The position numbers were made by a program, and so were the translations under genes. Shown in pieces: positions 11,944-22,440 of a stretch of 64,000 nt of DNA. Origin of the DNA: Bos javanicus (taxonomy: Eukaryota; Chordata; Mammalia; Artiodactyla; Bovidae). The stretch lies in the NCBI RefSeq assembly GCF_032452875.1, contig NC_083885.1:37489925-37553924 (forward strand), given 5' to 3'. Below the pieces are notes generated by a model. That model searched no databases. It was not told where the DNA came from and worked only from the letters and a program-made list of their open reading frames with translations. The first letter of the stretch is position 1, and the number at the start of each line of letters is the position of its first letter.

Positions 11944-11949
11944 CTATCA

Positions 11950-12751
11950 GTTAGTTCATCCCCAATCATATATTGTGTTCTAAAGCTGTTATTCAGCAGA
12001 GGAAGCCTGTCAGTTATTTCTTAGGTGTCTCATTTGAGGATGTTGATTCTTAATGTGTCTTCCTTTATAATAGATACACCAGTATTCTGATGGAAATTAT
12101 TTGTAAGTCTAGTCACAGCAAATACCTATTCCATAGAAATCACTTTGTAACAAAGGGTACTGAACCTGAACTAATGACTCATCTATTGGAATCAAGTCAT
12201 TGGCTGAATGACTTTACAGAGATGAAAAATTTGAAGGATACCCTAGTGCAATAGATTTTCAGCATAAACAAAATTTGTCAAAAACAGTATGGAATAATTG
12301 GTTTAAATCATTGCTATAAATTCAGACTGAAGATTAAGTACAGTCTGTTGTAGCATGTGATCTCTATTGGTCAGTCCAGTAGAATCCCATTCAAGGTATG
12401 TGTCCATTTGTAAACTTGATTTGGTCATGACTGTTTTTCCTACTGATTATAATAAAGGGATACTTGGTTGTCTTCGACTGATTGATTGTTGACTGTTCTA
12501 TAATTCAGCATATATTTCTTGATTTGTAGTTCCTCCTCTCCATTGTTAAATTTATCATATTACATTATCATCCAGTTTAATACTATGCTGTCATTTTGTT
12601 GGAGATTATTTTAAACCAATCTGTTATTACCATTAGGAGTGGAAAGTTTTCTGTTTGTAAGGTAATATGTTTAGTGACTAGCCTGTAGTGAAGGTAAAAT
12701 GTTAGCCTATGAGAGGATCACAGAGCATTTAGAAGTTTAGTCTGATTTAAG
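11950..12751. other. Unique AT-rich sequence
   Basis: No gene or assignable repeat is seen. Confidence 0.5.
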
Positions 12752-12753
12752 TA

Positions 12754-12830
12754 TGGGTTGGCCAAAATGTTCATTCAGGTTTCCCTAAGATATTACAGAA
12801 AAACTTGAATGAACTCTTTGGCCAACCCAA
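12754..12830. mobile_element. Ruminant mariner-type MITE (77 bp)
   Basis: Near-perfect terminal inverted repeats make up almost the whole element: gggttggccaaaatgttc at the left pairs with gaactctttggccaaccc at the right, around a central 'taagatattacag'. TA dinucleotides flank it (12752-12753 and 12831-12832), as Tc1/mariner transposases require. The left terminus lacks one base relative to the right. It encodes no transposase and was presumably mobilised in trans. Confidence 0.88.
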
Positions 12831-12832
12831 TA

Positions 12833-13432
12833 CATATTTTTATGAAATGGGAATATATCCTGGGTGTCTGTATTTAGAGGTTCATATTTTTCAAGCAACA
12901 TTTTAGGATTATAAGGAAAACAAGATCTTAACTAACTGGTTAACGAATCAGCAAGTGTTCTACTGTTCAGTATTTTTTCTAATCATAACTGCTGGCTACA
13001 TTTGTTCTTGACAGAATCACTTACCTGTGCTCATTCCTAACAAGCTAACTCTCTGGAAGATTTTGAAAAATATTCTGTCTACCATTAAACCTTTGTTCAA
13101 TAAAACCTGTATTTATTGACACCAATGTTCAAGACATCCAAGATTTCACTTAATAAAACAGTCTCTATGCCTATTGGCCAGTTGTTTAATTCTCTATAAT
13201 CAATTGTTTATAGTGATTATATTTTAGAAAACTAAAATTTCTAACCTTGGCAGAGTGATAGCTTGGAAGAAAACGGTTTAAGACTTCTTCATAAAATCCT
13301 AATTAAACAGTTATGCTCTTGGGTTATGTTGTGGACGAAGTAGGTCTGCACTCCAAGTGGGGGTAGCTGGACTGGATGGCAGATGATATCTCCAGGTTGC
13401 CACATGCCTTTAAGGTTCAATAATGCTAACTC
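12833..13432. other. Unique AT-rich sequence
   Basis: No gene or assignable repeat is seen. Confidence 0.5.
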
Positions 13433-13444
13433 TTCAAGTAAGCT

Positions 13445-13565
13445 GGAGAAGGAAATGGCAACCCACTCCAGTATTCCTGCCTGGAATACTCCTGACTGAG
13501 GAGCCTGGTAGGCTACATGTGTCCATGGGGTCACAAAGAGTCGGACACGACTGAACAACTTCACT
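13445..13565 (+). mobile_element. Bov-A-type SINE monomer
   Basis: 'ggagaaggaaatggcaaccc' through 'gtcggacacgactgaacaac' is the Bov-A body without the tRNA head. Flanks ttcaagtaagct (13433-13444) and ttcaagcaagct (13566-13577) form a 12-bp target duplication with one mismatch. Confidence 0.9.
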
Positions 13566-13577
13566 TTCAAGCAAGCT

Positions 13578-16200
13578 ATGTTCTTATGGGAACATTAAAA
13601 CACATTTATTAAAAATATTATGTAAAATCTTATAAGTTTACCTACTTGCCTCAATTAAGAATCATGAAGTTCTAAGTGGGAAATTGGGTTAGGAGTAAAA
13701 TCTGATTTCTGTAGAACTTTATAGGTGACTCTTCACCATGGATCACAATGCTGTGCTGAATGTACAATGAAAATTAGGCACCTTTGAATAATATTTCCTA
13801 TTCTTTGATTCCCAAATGGAGTATATAGGGAAGGATGAAAGTGTGTATGTGTGTGTGTGCGCACATGCAGATGGGTGCTTGGGAGGGGATTATAAATTAT
13901 AAGATTAGGTTTCTTTTCTTCCCTTTTGACTATCTCAGTAGGAAATACCAGTGGCAGATTATTCACATGGCTATGCTGTAAAATCATAAGTTTTTAATGT
14001 CTGGACTACTGAGTACAAACATAACATTTAAATAAAAATAATTCAGAGTATTTATCTTCACCAAATCTTCTCTGTCCCACAGAGGATGAGAGCTGTCTCT
14101 TTAATAATGCAAAAGAGTAGTAAATTTCAAGCTGAGGATGGGCAATAACAAGGAGAGTGATCTCCACGCTGCCCTGATGTCAGTGGAGTGCCTTAGGAGA
14201 ACACCTTATTAGTTCTAACAGGCTGGTTAGCGCCGGGTCACCTCTCTGCCTCCATCTTCCCCAGCAGGGTCACTCATCTCTGGGTTATATTTGGGAGGGG
14301 AGAAGTGAGGGGGAGGGGAAAGAATATATTTAGAGCTTCTCTCATCTCCCCAGCTTTGAGAGCTGTTTATTTTTATTTGTTGTCCAACTGTGTGATTCTC
14401 CTCTTTCCCTCACTGCCCACTCTTCTCCTCTCATCATATGTCTGCATACATTCTCTGTGTTAAGGCAAAAACACAGTGTTGTGTTTTTTTCTCATCATTG
14501 TTTCATTTTTAGAAATCACCAGAAATAAACGTAGTTTATAAATCTATATTTAAGCGAGTGTTTACTGTGTTGAAAACATTAACCAGAAGAAGGGCCCAAT
14601 TAACATGAAAAACCAAAAAAAAAAAAAAAAGGAAATATAGATATGCATTTATATACCTTTTACTGTCTTAAAAAATGGAAGTCAGTATATTTTATAAATC
14701 AGTCACATTTAGGGTTGCACTTAATATGTTTTTACAAAAGAAAAAGATTATCCTCTTTTTAAAAATGTATTTTTTTTGTCATCTTCGACTTTTTTTTTCA
14801 TCGTAGCTATGAACATCAGGTCTTTCTCCTCCCCAGCCCCCATCCTCCATCCAAAAATGAATGCAAAGAAATACTATTAGGCTGTCTGGTTATGTATTTT
14901 TTATGAGGCCATACAAGACGCTGCCTGACCCCTTGCAGCTCATGTTATAAGCACACTGAAGATGCTTTTCATTTGGGTTTTGCTTTTCAGCCTGGATGAC
15001 CTCTATTAAATAAAAAAGGGGGGGGGTTGAGAGTTGGGGGGGGGAGGCCTAATATGTGACCCCAGGGACTAGTCGCTTCAAGGATTACATTTAATTCATA
15101 TGATAATATTGAAATATAACGTTCCTGGGTCCCATGTTTTGGTTATTTTCTCTTTATTTCAGGAACTCATTGATGAGTCTTGTCATAGACGTTTTTCATC
15201 AATTTGGGGTAGAAACTGTGACTCATGAATTAGGGTCAGATTCTTAAAATTACCTTTCCACCCCCTCCTTTTAGGATTCAGGTCACAAATACAAAACATC
15301 TCTCCAGAGCTTCTCTGGGAGGAACAGAGGAATTAATTTTTTTCTGATGTGTCTGTTAAGAGTTCTGTTTCAAATGAAGAAAGTTTTAATTTTGATGTTT
15401 TCTTAACCATCATCAAGATCCTGAAGTTCTTTATTAGTGTGAATACTAACATCTTTTAAACTCATTCAGTGCCTCCCTCCCTTCTATCCCTCTTTCTTTC
15501 CTTGCTCCCCCTGCAAAGTCAGTTACACATATATAATGGTATTCTCTCATACATATGAGTCATGATCTAGATAGTGACCCACATTTGGGTCATTGTCCCA
15601 TGGTACATATATTAATGCTGTAATACAAATTTTTACATTGCTTTTATTATTATCCTATTTTTTATAATTCCCCTAATTAGTTACTAGTCAGTTGAATAAA
15701 TTTTAAGAGACCTATAACTTGACCATGCATCATTTTTTTTCCTTTTTACAGTGAAACATTGTTCATACAATTTAAATTTAGGATTAATGATCAAAACCAA
15801 TTTGCAAAAGCATCCTTCTGGTCAGTTTTTAGAATTACATTTCTATTAATGTTTCTCATAATATTGGATGCCTTTTTGTCTTTGCTAGTTGAAATGAGCA
15901 GGTTGAGAAATGGAATTAAACTGGACACCATTCGTTGTATTTTGAAAATGTTTTTATTCCTTTCACTTAACAGACTAGCACTTAATGTCTGTGAATCAGC
16001 TGCTGTTCATCAGTACTGCAGCGGTTCACTTGTCTTGGAAAGCAGGTTCCTTGGAGGGACAGTAACATTTCACCAGAGCTAATAAAGTCAATTAGGATAA
16101 TGTTATACAGTAGGCCACTGGATAAGTAGGTGCACTTTGCACGAATCGTTCTATGTTTTTAATTCATACAGTTTTACACTTCATAAGGAATATTTAAAGA
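13578..16200. other. Transposon-free unique block, part 1
   Basis: No gene and no lineage-specific transposon. The block contains a short (TG)n near 13841-13860, an A-run near 14613-14630, two 9-base G-runs at about 15018-15044 and a hyphenated palindrome of nuclear-receptor half sites at 15575-15592. Base composition swings between AT-rich and locally GC-rich (14200-14350), as is common in clusters of conserved non-coding elements. Conservation itself cannot be seen from one sequence. Confidence 0.55.
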
Positions 16201-16239
16201 CAGCTATTGTTATTAGTTGCATCAGCTTGGAGAGAGAGA

Positions 16240-16277
16240 TATATATATATATATGATATGTATATCATATATATATT
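16240..16277. repeat. (AT)n tract with internal palindrome
   Basis: Alternating AT is interrupted so that atatatatgata and tatcatatatat face each other around tgta, giving a near-perfect hairpin-capable sequence. Confidence 0.8.
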
Positions 16278-16878
16278 TAAACACTATTTTCCTTTTCCCT
16301 TTTTCCCTTTAGTTGTTGCAAGAAAACGAAAGCAAGAGAATTTGTGGACATGTTCACACATTTTCATTGCCACAAAAGTACTGATGAAAACTGATCAAAG
16401 CTGGGAAATTCATTGCAGTCGCTGAAACCCCTTCTCAAGCCAGTCCCTTATTGCATCGGTATTGGTACAAATGTGATTCAGCAAATAAAACCCCTAGCTG
16501 CCGGGCCCCCTCTGCAATCAGAGAGCAGCAAAGTGGATCTGCAATAGGGTTTTTTTTCACGATGACTCATAATTTTCCTACATTTGTTTGCATCACAGTC
16601 TTAACATTTCTGACATCTGGGTTACTGGTGAAAACGTACATATGTCTCTGTGTATACATAGAGTATGTATATTTTTGTCTTGGTTAGTCATTGTATGTGA
16701 GAGGGATGTTTTAAAAACAGAGACTTCAGGTTCTCCTTTGTAAAGCATTAAGCTGTGACCCTCCCCTCCTCCCTTCCCTCCCCCTGTAGCCCTGGACTTC
16801 ATGATGCCTTCTTGACTGCTAGCTGAACATGGAGTTGTCTTTTTATTTATTTTTTTTATAAACCCAGTCACAACACAG

Positions 16879-16938
16879 AAAGAGGAGGAGGAGGGGAGAG
16901 AGAGAGAGAGGGAGAGAGAGGGAGAGGGAGAGAGAGAA
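16879..16938. repeat. (GA)n polypurine tract
   Basis: About 60 bases of almost pure purine on the plus strand (GGA and GA units). It is followed about 110 bp later by a long pyrimidine tract of complementary composition. Confidence 0.9.
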
Positions 16939-17044
16939 GTAAAAACCCTGAAGGATGGTTCTCAAAAATTCTAAAGGAACCACAGGGAATTCCTTTTAAG
17001 AGCAACAGAAAGCAAGCTAGCTGAGGTAAGGCAGATGTGGACAG

Positions 17045-17213
17045 CCTTTCTTTTCTTCTCTTTTCTTTCCTTTCCTCTGTCTTTTTCTGTGTATCTCTCT
17101 CTCCATTTCCTCTCTCTCTCCTCATATTCTGTCTCTCTCTCCCTTTACATTCATTTCTCTCTCTCTCCCTCCCTCTCTCATCCTCTTTCTCCCTCTCTCT
17201 CCCCCTCTCCTCA
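17045..17213. repeat. (CT)n-rich polypyrimidine tract
   Basis: Roughly 170 bases dominated by TTTC, TCTC and CCCT units. The open frames across it, rich in Ser, Leu, Phe and Pro, are artefacts of low complexity. Confidence 0.9.
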
Positions 17214-18400
17214 AGAGCTGTTTCTTTATGGATCTGGGAGGGCAGGTGGGTGGGGGAGCTACCTAACTTCTTCCCTGCTTAAGCAATCTGAGAATGGAAC
17301 TCATGTGAATATGCAAATAGGACTGCCTGGGCCGCGTTGCTGACACGTGTATGTGTTGTATCCTTCTCCCCACCTCCCTGTCTTAGCGTCTGATCTTCAA
17401 CAGATTGCTGTTGTTTCTTGTGATCACCAGCACAGCGTGCTGGAAAGAGAGATGGGGGGAGAGGTGGGGATTGGAGGGAGTGTTGTGGGGCTGGAAGGCA
17501 GGAAATCAGACATGATTGCTGTGACTTTTTTATATTAATGTGTGGCTTTTTTTCTAGCTCATTTGCATGTCAAAGTGGCGGAGGTGTGAGGGCAGAGATT
17601 AGTATGGAGATGACATAATGATGCAATGAATTAAATGTGATCACTTCTCAGAGCGGGGGTGAGGTAGGGGGGAGCAGTGAGTGGGGAGGGGGGTAGTCAG
17701 CAAGACAGACGGAGTGAGAGAGCAAGAGGGGAGCGCTGCTTCTGATCTTCACCACACAGTTGATTGATGTCACCAGCGAACAGAATGCATCTTTTTATTG
17801 TGATGATGGTGATGGTGGTGGTGGTGATGCTGATTGCCATGATTACACTTATCGTTAGTGTGAAATTTGAATTTTAAGTGGTCAGTGCAGGAGCTCCAGT
17901 GCACGTGATTGTTTGGTCCATCATTGCAAACCCTTTACTGTCAAAATTTAACGCCGCTCCATGTTTGCTTTTATTTAAAAAGGAGAATGCAACATACAGG
18001 AAAGAGATGACTAATTTCTGATGTTACACACTGAGCTGGGATACCAGGGTTTTCATGTTTCTTCAGCTCTATTTTGTGTATGCAAACAAAAAAAAGAGGG
18101 GGGGTGAGATTAAAAACATTTTTATTATTACCAAAAAAATCTTTTACGGATCAGCAGGGTGGCAGGGGTTTCAACCGTTGACAATCAAGAAAATGCAATT
18201 TCATCTCTGGCATTCAGCGTTATCTTCCTTTAATAACAAAACCAAACCGGACTGATTACTGAACAAAGCAAATTCTCAGGCGGCTAGTTGCAGGTCTGAA
18301 TGCAGGAGTAAAAACTGAACATTTTCCCCCTTGCTTTTGGCTATTTTGTATGCAACACCTGTAAATATGCAGGAGGTAGTTGTAAAAGGATTCATGGGAA
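17214..18400. promoter_or_regulatory. Candidate regulatory block
   Basis: This is the most motif-dense unique stretch of the window. It has two exact octamer motifs (ATGCAAAT at 17311-17318, ATTTGCAT at 17561-17568), two CACGTG E-boxes (17344-17349, 17902-17907), clustered G-runs at 17655-17693 and a TGA/TGG triplet run at about 17799-17830. It lies in the transposon-free core and contains no coding frame of note. The motifs are short and could occur by chance. Enhancer function is inference from motif density and transposon exclusion only. Confidence 0.35.
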
Positions 18401-21400
18401 AGGAGAAGGGGAGGTTTTAATTTAAACTTTCTGATAATTAAAAGAAGAAAAAGAATATAAACACACTAGAAGGGTTTGTAGACTTCGTCGATTTATTTGT
18501 TGTAGAAGTCAAATTCATTCTGTCTGCCAGTAAGTTTTCCTCTGATTAGTCTCATCTATTGCTTCTTTGGGAGGATGAACTTCCTACAGTATAGACAAAT
18601 CAGTATAGAAATTTAGGTCTAATTGTTATGTGTGCAATAACCCTGATGATATAAATGAGCACTTAAGAATCCACAGAACATCACTAACATTAATTTATTG
18701 AAAAAGAAAATCCAAAGCAACTCCATTAGTTTTTCCCTGTTATTGTTAAGGACTTTAAATGGATTTCCTAATTGGATAATTTTATTCACAAGAATAATAC
18801 ACAAATGGAAAACGAGCCCTAACCCTTGGGGAGGAGGGGGTGGTCTGTAGAAGGAGGAAGAGTCAGGGTAAGAGCAAACCCCTGTCAACTTGTAGGACAC
18901 TTGCTCGGATAGCACACTGAAGGGAAAGGTGCAGGATTCCGAGGAAAGCACCCATGTGTGAGAAAAGCACCCATGTGTGAGAACGAGCAGTCAAACAGGG
19001 GTGGAGGGGCCAGGGTGCTTTAAGTATGTTCAGGCAACATGGGAGATAAATCCCCTTGCCTCCTTTTTGTTATTTAAAACAGTGTCCATGATTGTCGCCC
19101 CTCTTTGGTCACAGGCACTTCAGATTCATTCTATCCCAAGTTTTCCTAAGACGGAGCATCACATCTTTGCCCTCTTGCCCTCTTTCTCATTCGCATCTTC
19201 AGCATTTTCTCTCTACCATGTTCATCTTCTTGGAGTGGCACTGGGGCTTGCATTGTGTCTCTTCCTTCTCCTAGATGAAGGCAGCTATGCTTACAATAAC
19301 CTGGATTTCACTGAATGCTGTGCAGGGCTACTATTAATAGAAAAGCATCTTGTGTTCTATTCTTACACCCTTTGCCTGCCAAACACTGGGAAAGGGAATC
19401 AAGACAGAGAAAAGTTCTTGAGTACTGGTCTGGACTGGCTTTCCTCCACACACCTCAGTACCTGTATCCCTATTCTCCACCTGTCCCCAGGTGGTACCGT
19501 GGCCTCTTCCGCACCCTGCTTTCTCCTTGCCTTAGTCTTCTAGGCCAATAAAGAAGAAAGGCAGGGATGAGGATTGTTCCTATTGATCTGCCCAAGGGGA
19601 TCATTAGGCATCCGTATCAATCCACAAATCAGTGGGCCTGTGTTACTAGCTTGGGCAGTCATTGCCAATTTGTTCCTATTAGATGGTGGAGCCTGGAGGT
19701 GTTTGATGAGCAGATTGGGTCTTTATCTCAGCACTGGAGAGTATGCAGGCTTGCTGCCAGACAGCAGAAGTTTACAGGATATTTTGGTAGCAGGGACAGG
19801 GATCCTTATGAGTATTGCTTTTCAGCCTGAAATCTGTCTGCACATTAACTGGGCTTCCATAGTGGACCCACCCCACCCTCACCGATCCGATCGTCTCTGG
19901 TTAGAACTAGCCCCGACTTTGCCTCCCCGAGCCCTGACATCTTCCTGGAAAGCTGTCCACAGAAATATCTTCTTGAGTATTCTTTTGTAATCCTTTCAGG
20001 GACCGGACCGGCATCACTGGAATGTAGGCACTTTTTCTTTTCCTTCCTCCAGCTCCTTTGCTACCAGGAGCAGTGTATTTACTGTCGAGCAGGTGACACT
20101 GAGCTGCGATTTTCTCTGTAGTTCAATTAGAGAAAGTAAAAGTTAAAGCTCCAGGTAATTTTGTTTGGGGAATTCTATTTACCTTTTCTCTTTGAATTGA
20201 AATCTAGAAGGAAATGTGTTCTCATTGCCATCTTTGTAATTAAAAAAAAAATCTTTAAAAACCATCCTTGTCTCTAGTGTTGGGCTTTGAAAGAGCAACA
20301 ACTATGGCAGAAGCCCAGTTCTCTTGTGTGCGTGTAGATTTGAAAAATAAAAATTATGTTTCTGTGGGGGAAGGGGAGGGGAACAGGATAATGAATGAAT
20401 AAGCACAATTTATGCCATTTTACTGCTGCAAGGATGACATTTCCTCTTCATTATTTTGTGAAAATCTCAATTTTAAGGCTGGTTTTACTCATTCCTGACA
20501 TGAGCATTATTCAGTATAAATATCTGACCATTGCCAGACCATGGTGATGTTCTCAGTGACATTTCTGCTTTATAGCTTTCTGTGTTGGGAGGAAGAGAGG
20601 CAAGGGAAGGTGAGCTGATTCAGACAGGGAGGGAGGGAACCCGGGCAGTGCCCACTTCCTGGGAGTTCTGTTTGTATCTCACTCTTGAGTTTGTTACCTG
20701 TGAATAATAAACTGTTACTCAGAGTCCAGCCTGCGGTAGGTGGGCAAAGTAGCCCAACCTGAGTTGTGTACTTAGCACTTCTGTCCTTGAAAATCTGTTC
20801 ATCATTCCACATGGGCAAAAAAGTGTGTGTGTGTGTGTTTAATATAACCTTTCATGTTTTGAGTATTGAAAATACAATGGAACTCCGTTTACACTAGATA
20901 CCAATTTGCAAGCAGTTTTGGCCTGCTTTTACTTGCCTAACATACTTTTTAGATAACTAAAGAGAAAAACCTGCATTTTACTTTAGAAAACTTTAAACTT
21001 AGTGATTATTACTGTTTATAGCTTGTATTTACATTGTCCTCAGCTGCCTATTTATCTGTTTCTTTTTTTTTGTTCCTCCCTGATCCTGTTCCAGTGCATC
21101 CACTCTAAGGAGCATTCATTTCAATCCACTTGACAAGCGCCCTGCTTTTTTTTGGTTGTGGAGTAGCTCACAGAACTTCACAGAAATACATCTGTGTGGG
21201 GTGTATGATTGTTGGAAGTTAAACCACCTTAATTTATCATAAACCAGACAGCCAGTCAGCTTTCATCTTTACAGTGCATGTATAGAAATCGATTTGGAGT
21301 GGACTCAGAGGAATGTTTTAAGAGTTTGTTTTGCAAATATTTGTAAACTGTTTTCTCTGGAGCAGAGTCTGTTTCAGTATGGTCACTATACTATTAAGAA

Positions 21401-22440
21401 CAGAGCTTATTTTGAGGAAGATGCTGCCAAAATCTGCTGTTTGTTTTATCATGAGGGTTGGGAGTTCACATTTGTTTGGCCACTGTCAAAACCAGAGATA
21501 TCGGTGAATAAGCCGGTTATTTTATTCATCCTCAGGATCCTCCCTCTTCCATTTTTTTGAACCCTATGAGAACTTTCAAATGAGTGAAACATACAACCCA
21601 GGTGCTCACTTTGATTTTCTGCCTGAAGGACAGAAAGTGGACCTTTTTGCATTTCACTTTAGTAGAGAAAGGAAACCCTTCATTTTCTCATCTCCTAAGG
21701 GCTTATTACTTAGGGATGTTGATAGTATGTTGCAACTTTATAGAAACTTTTAATCAATGAGAGTCTGGTTCTTTAGCCAGGACATTTATAGTTTCCAATT
21801 CATCTAGCCTGGGTATGAGGGACATTACTTTTATTTCTCTTACAGTGATAGAAAATATTTTCATTCCATAACACACTGTTTGTTTATCTATCCATATATC
21901 TCCCTGTTTTTTCTTGTTTTATTTAGTGTGGCTTCATATATCGCATTTCTCCATGAAACAATTGATACATTCTCAGTGCGCGCTGTTGTGAGTAGAAAAA
22001 AAACTCCCAGATTAATGGTCAGTGTCTCACACACGCACATTTGTGTTGTGATCCTACGGAGGAGCTGCGAATTACTGACAAGATCTAGAATAATTCCTAA
22101 TGCTGTCGAAGGCTTCATTTTCTCCTCGGCATGATGGATGAGGCATAAGAAGTGCTTTCTGAGATCATTATGTGCATCATTCTGTTAAGTGTTATTAAAG
22201 TCCGTCTGTCTTAGGCAGCAGAAACAATATCTTTGCCCTTATTTTGCTTGCGTTTTTAAAGATGGTAACTGCAGATCCCTTTCTTCCTAATGTGAGCTTT
22301 TGGGGAAATCATTTGACTACCGATTTGTGCCATAAAATGATTAAGAATTGTATTTTTCTTTCTATTTAAAATCTGGTAATGCTAATCCATAAACAAATTC
22401 TGGTTTATTTCTAAACCTTTAATTCATAATAAATGCTTTA
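18401..22440. other. Transposon-free unique block, part 2
   Basis: No gene I can defend. An open frame without stops runs from 18977 to 19543, but its first in-frame ATG is at 19087 (about 152 codons) and it shows no recognisable family or splice context. There is a 19-bp tandem duplication at 18945-18982 and a short (GT)n at about 20823-20839. No SINE, LINE, LTR or DNA transposon is recognisable. Confidence 0.55.
18945..18982 (+). repeat. Two-copy 19-bp tandem repeat
   Basis: The unit aaagcacccatgtgtgaga occurs twice in immediate succession, the second copy diverging in its last base or two. Confidence 0.85.

Noticed and set aside
16868..17343. Several 80-100-codon frames rich in Ser, Leu, Phe, Glu and Arg
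   Set aside because: Produced by the (GA)n and (CT)n tracts, which lack stop codons by composition.
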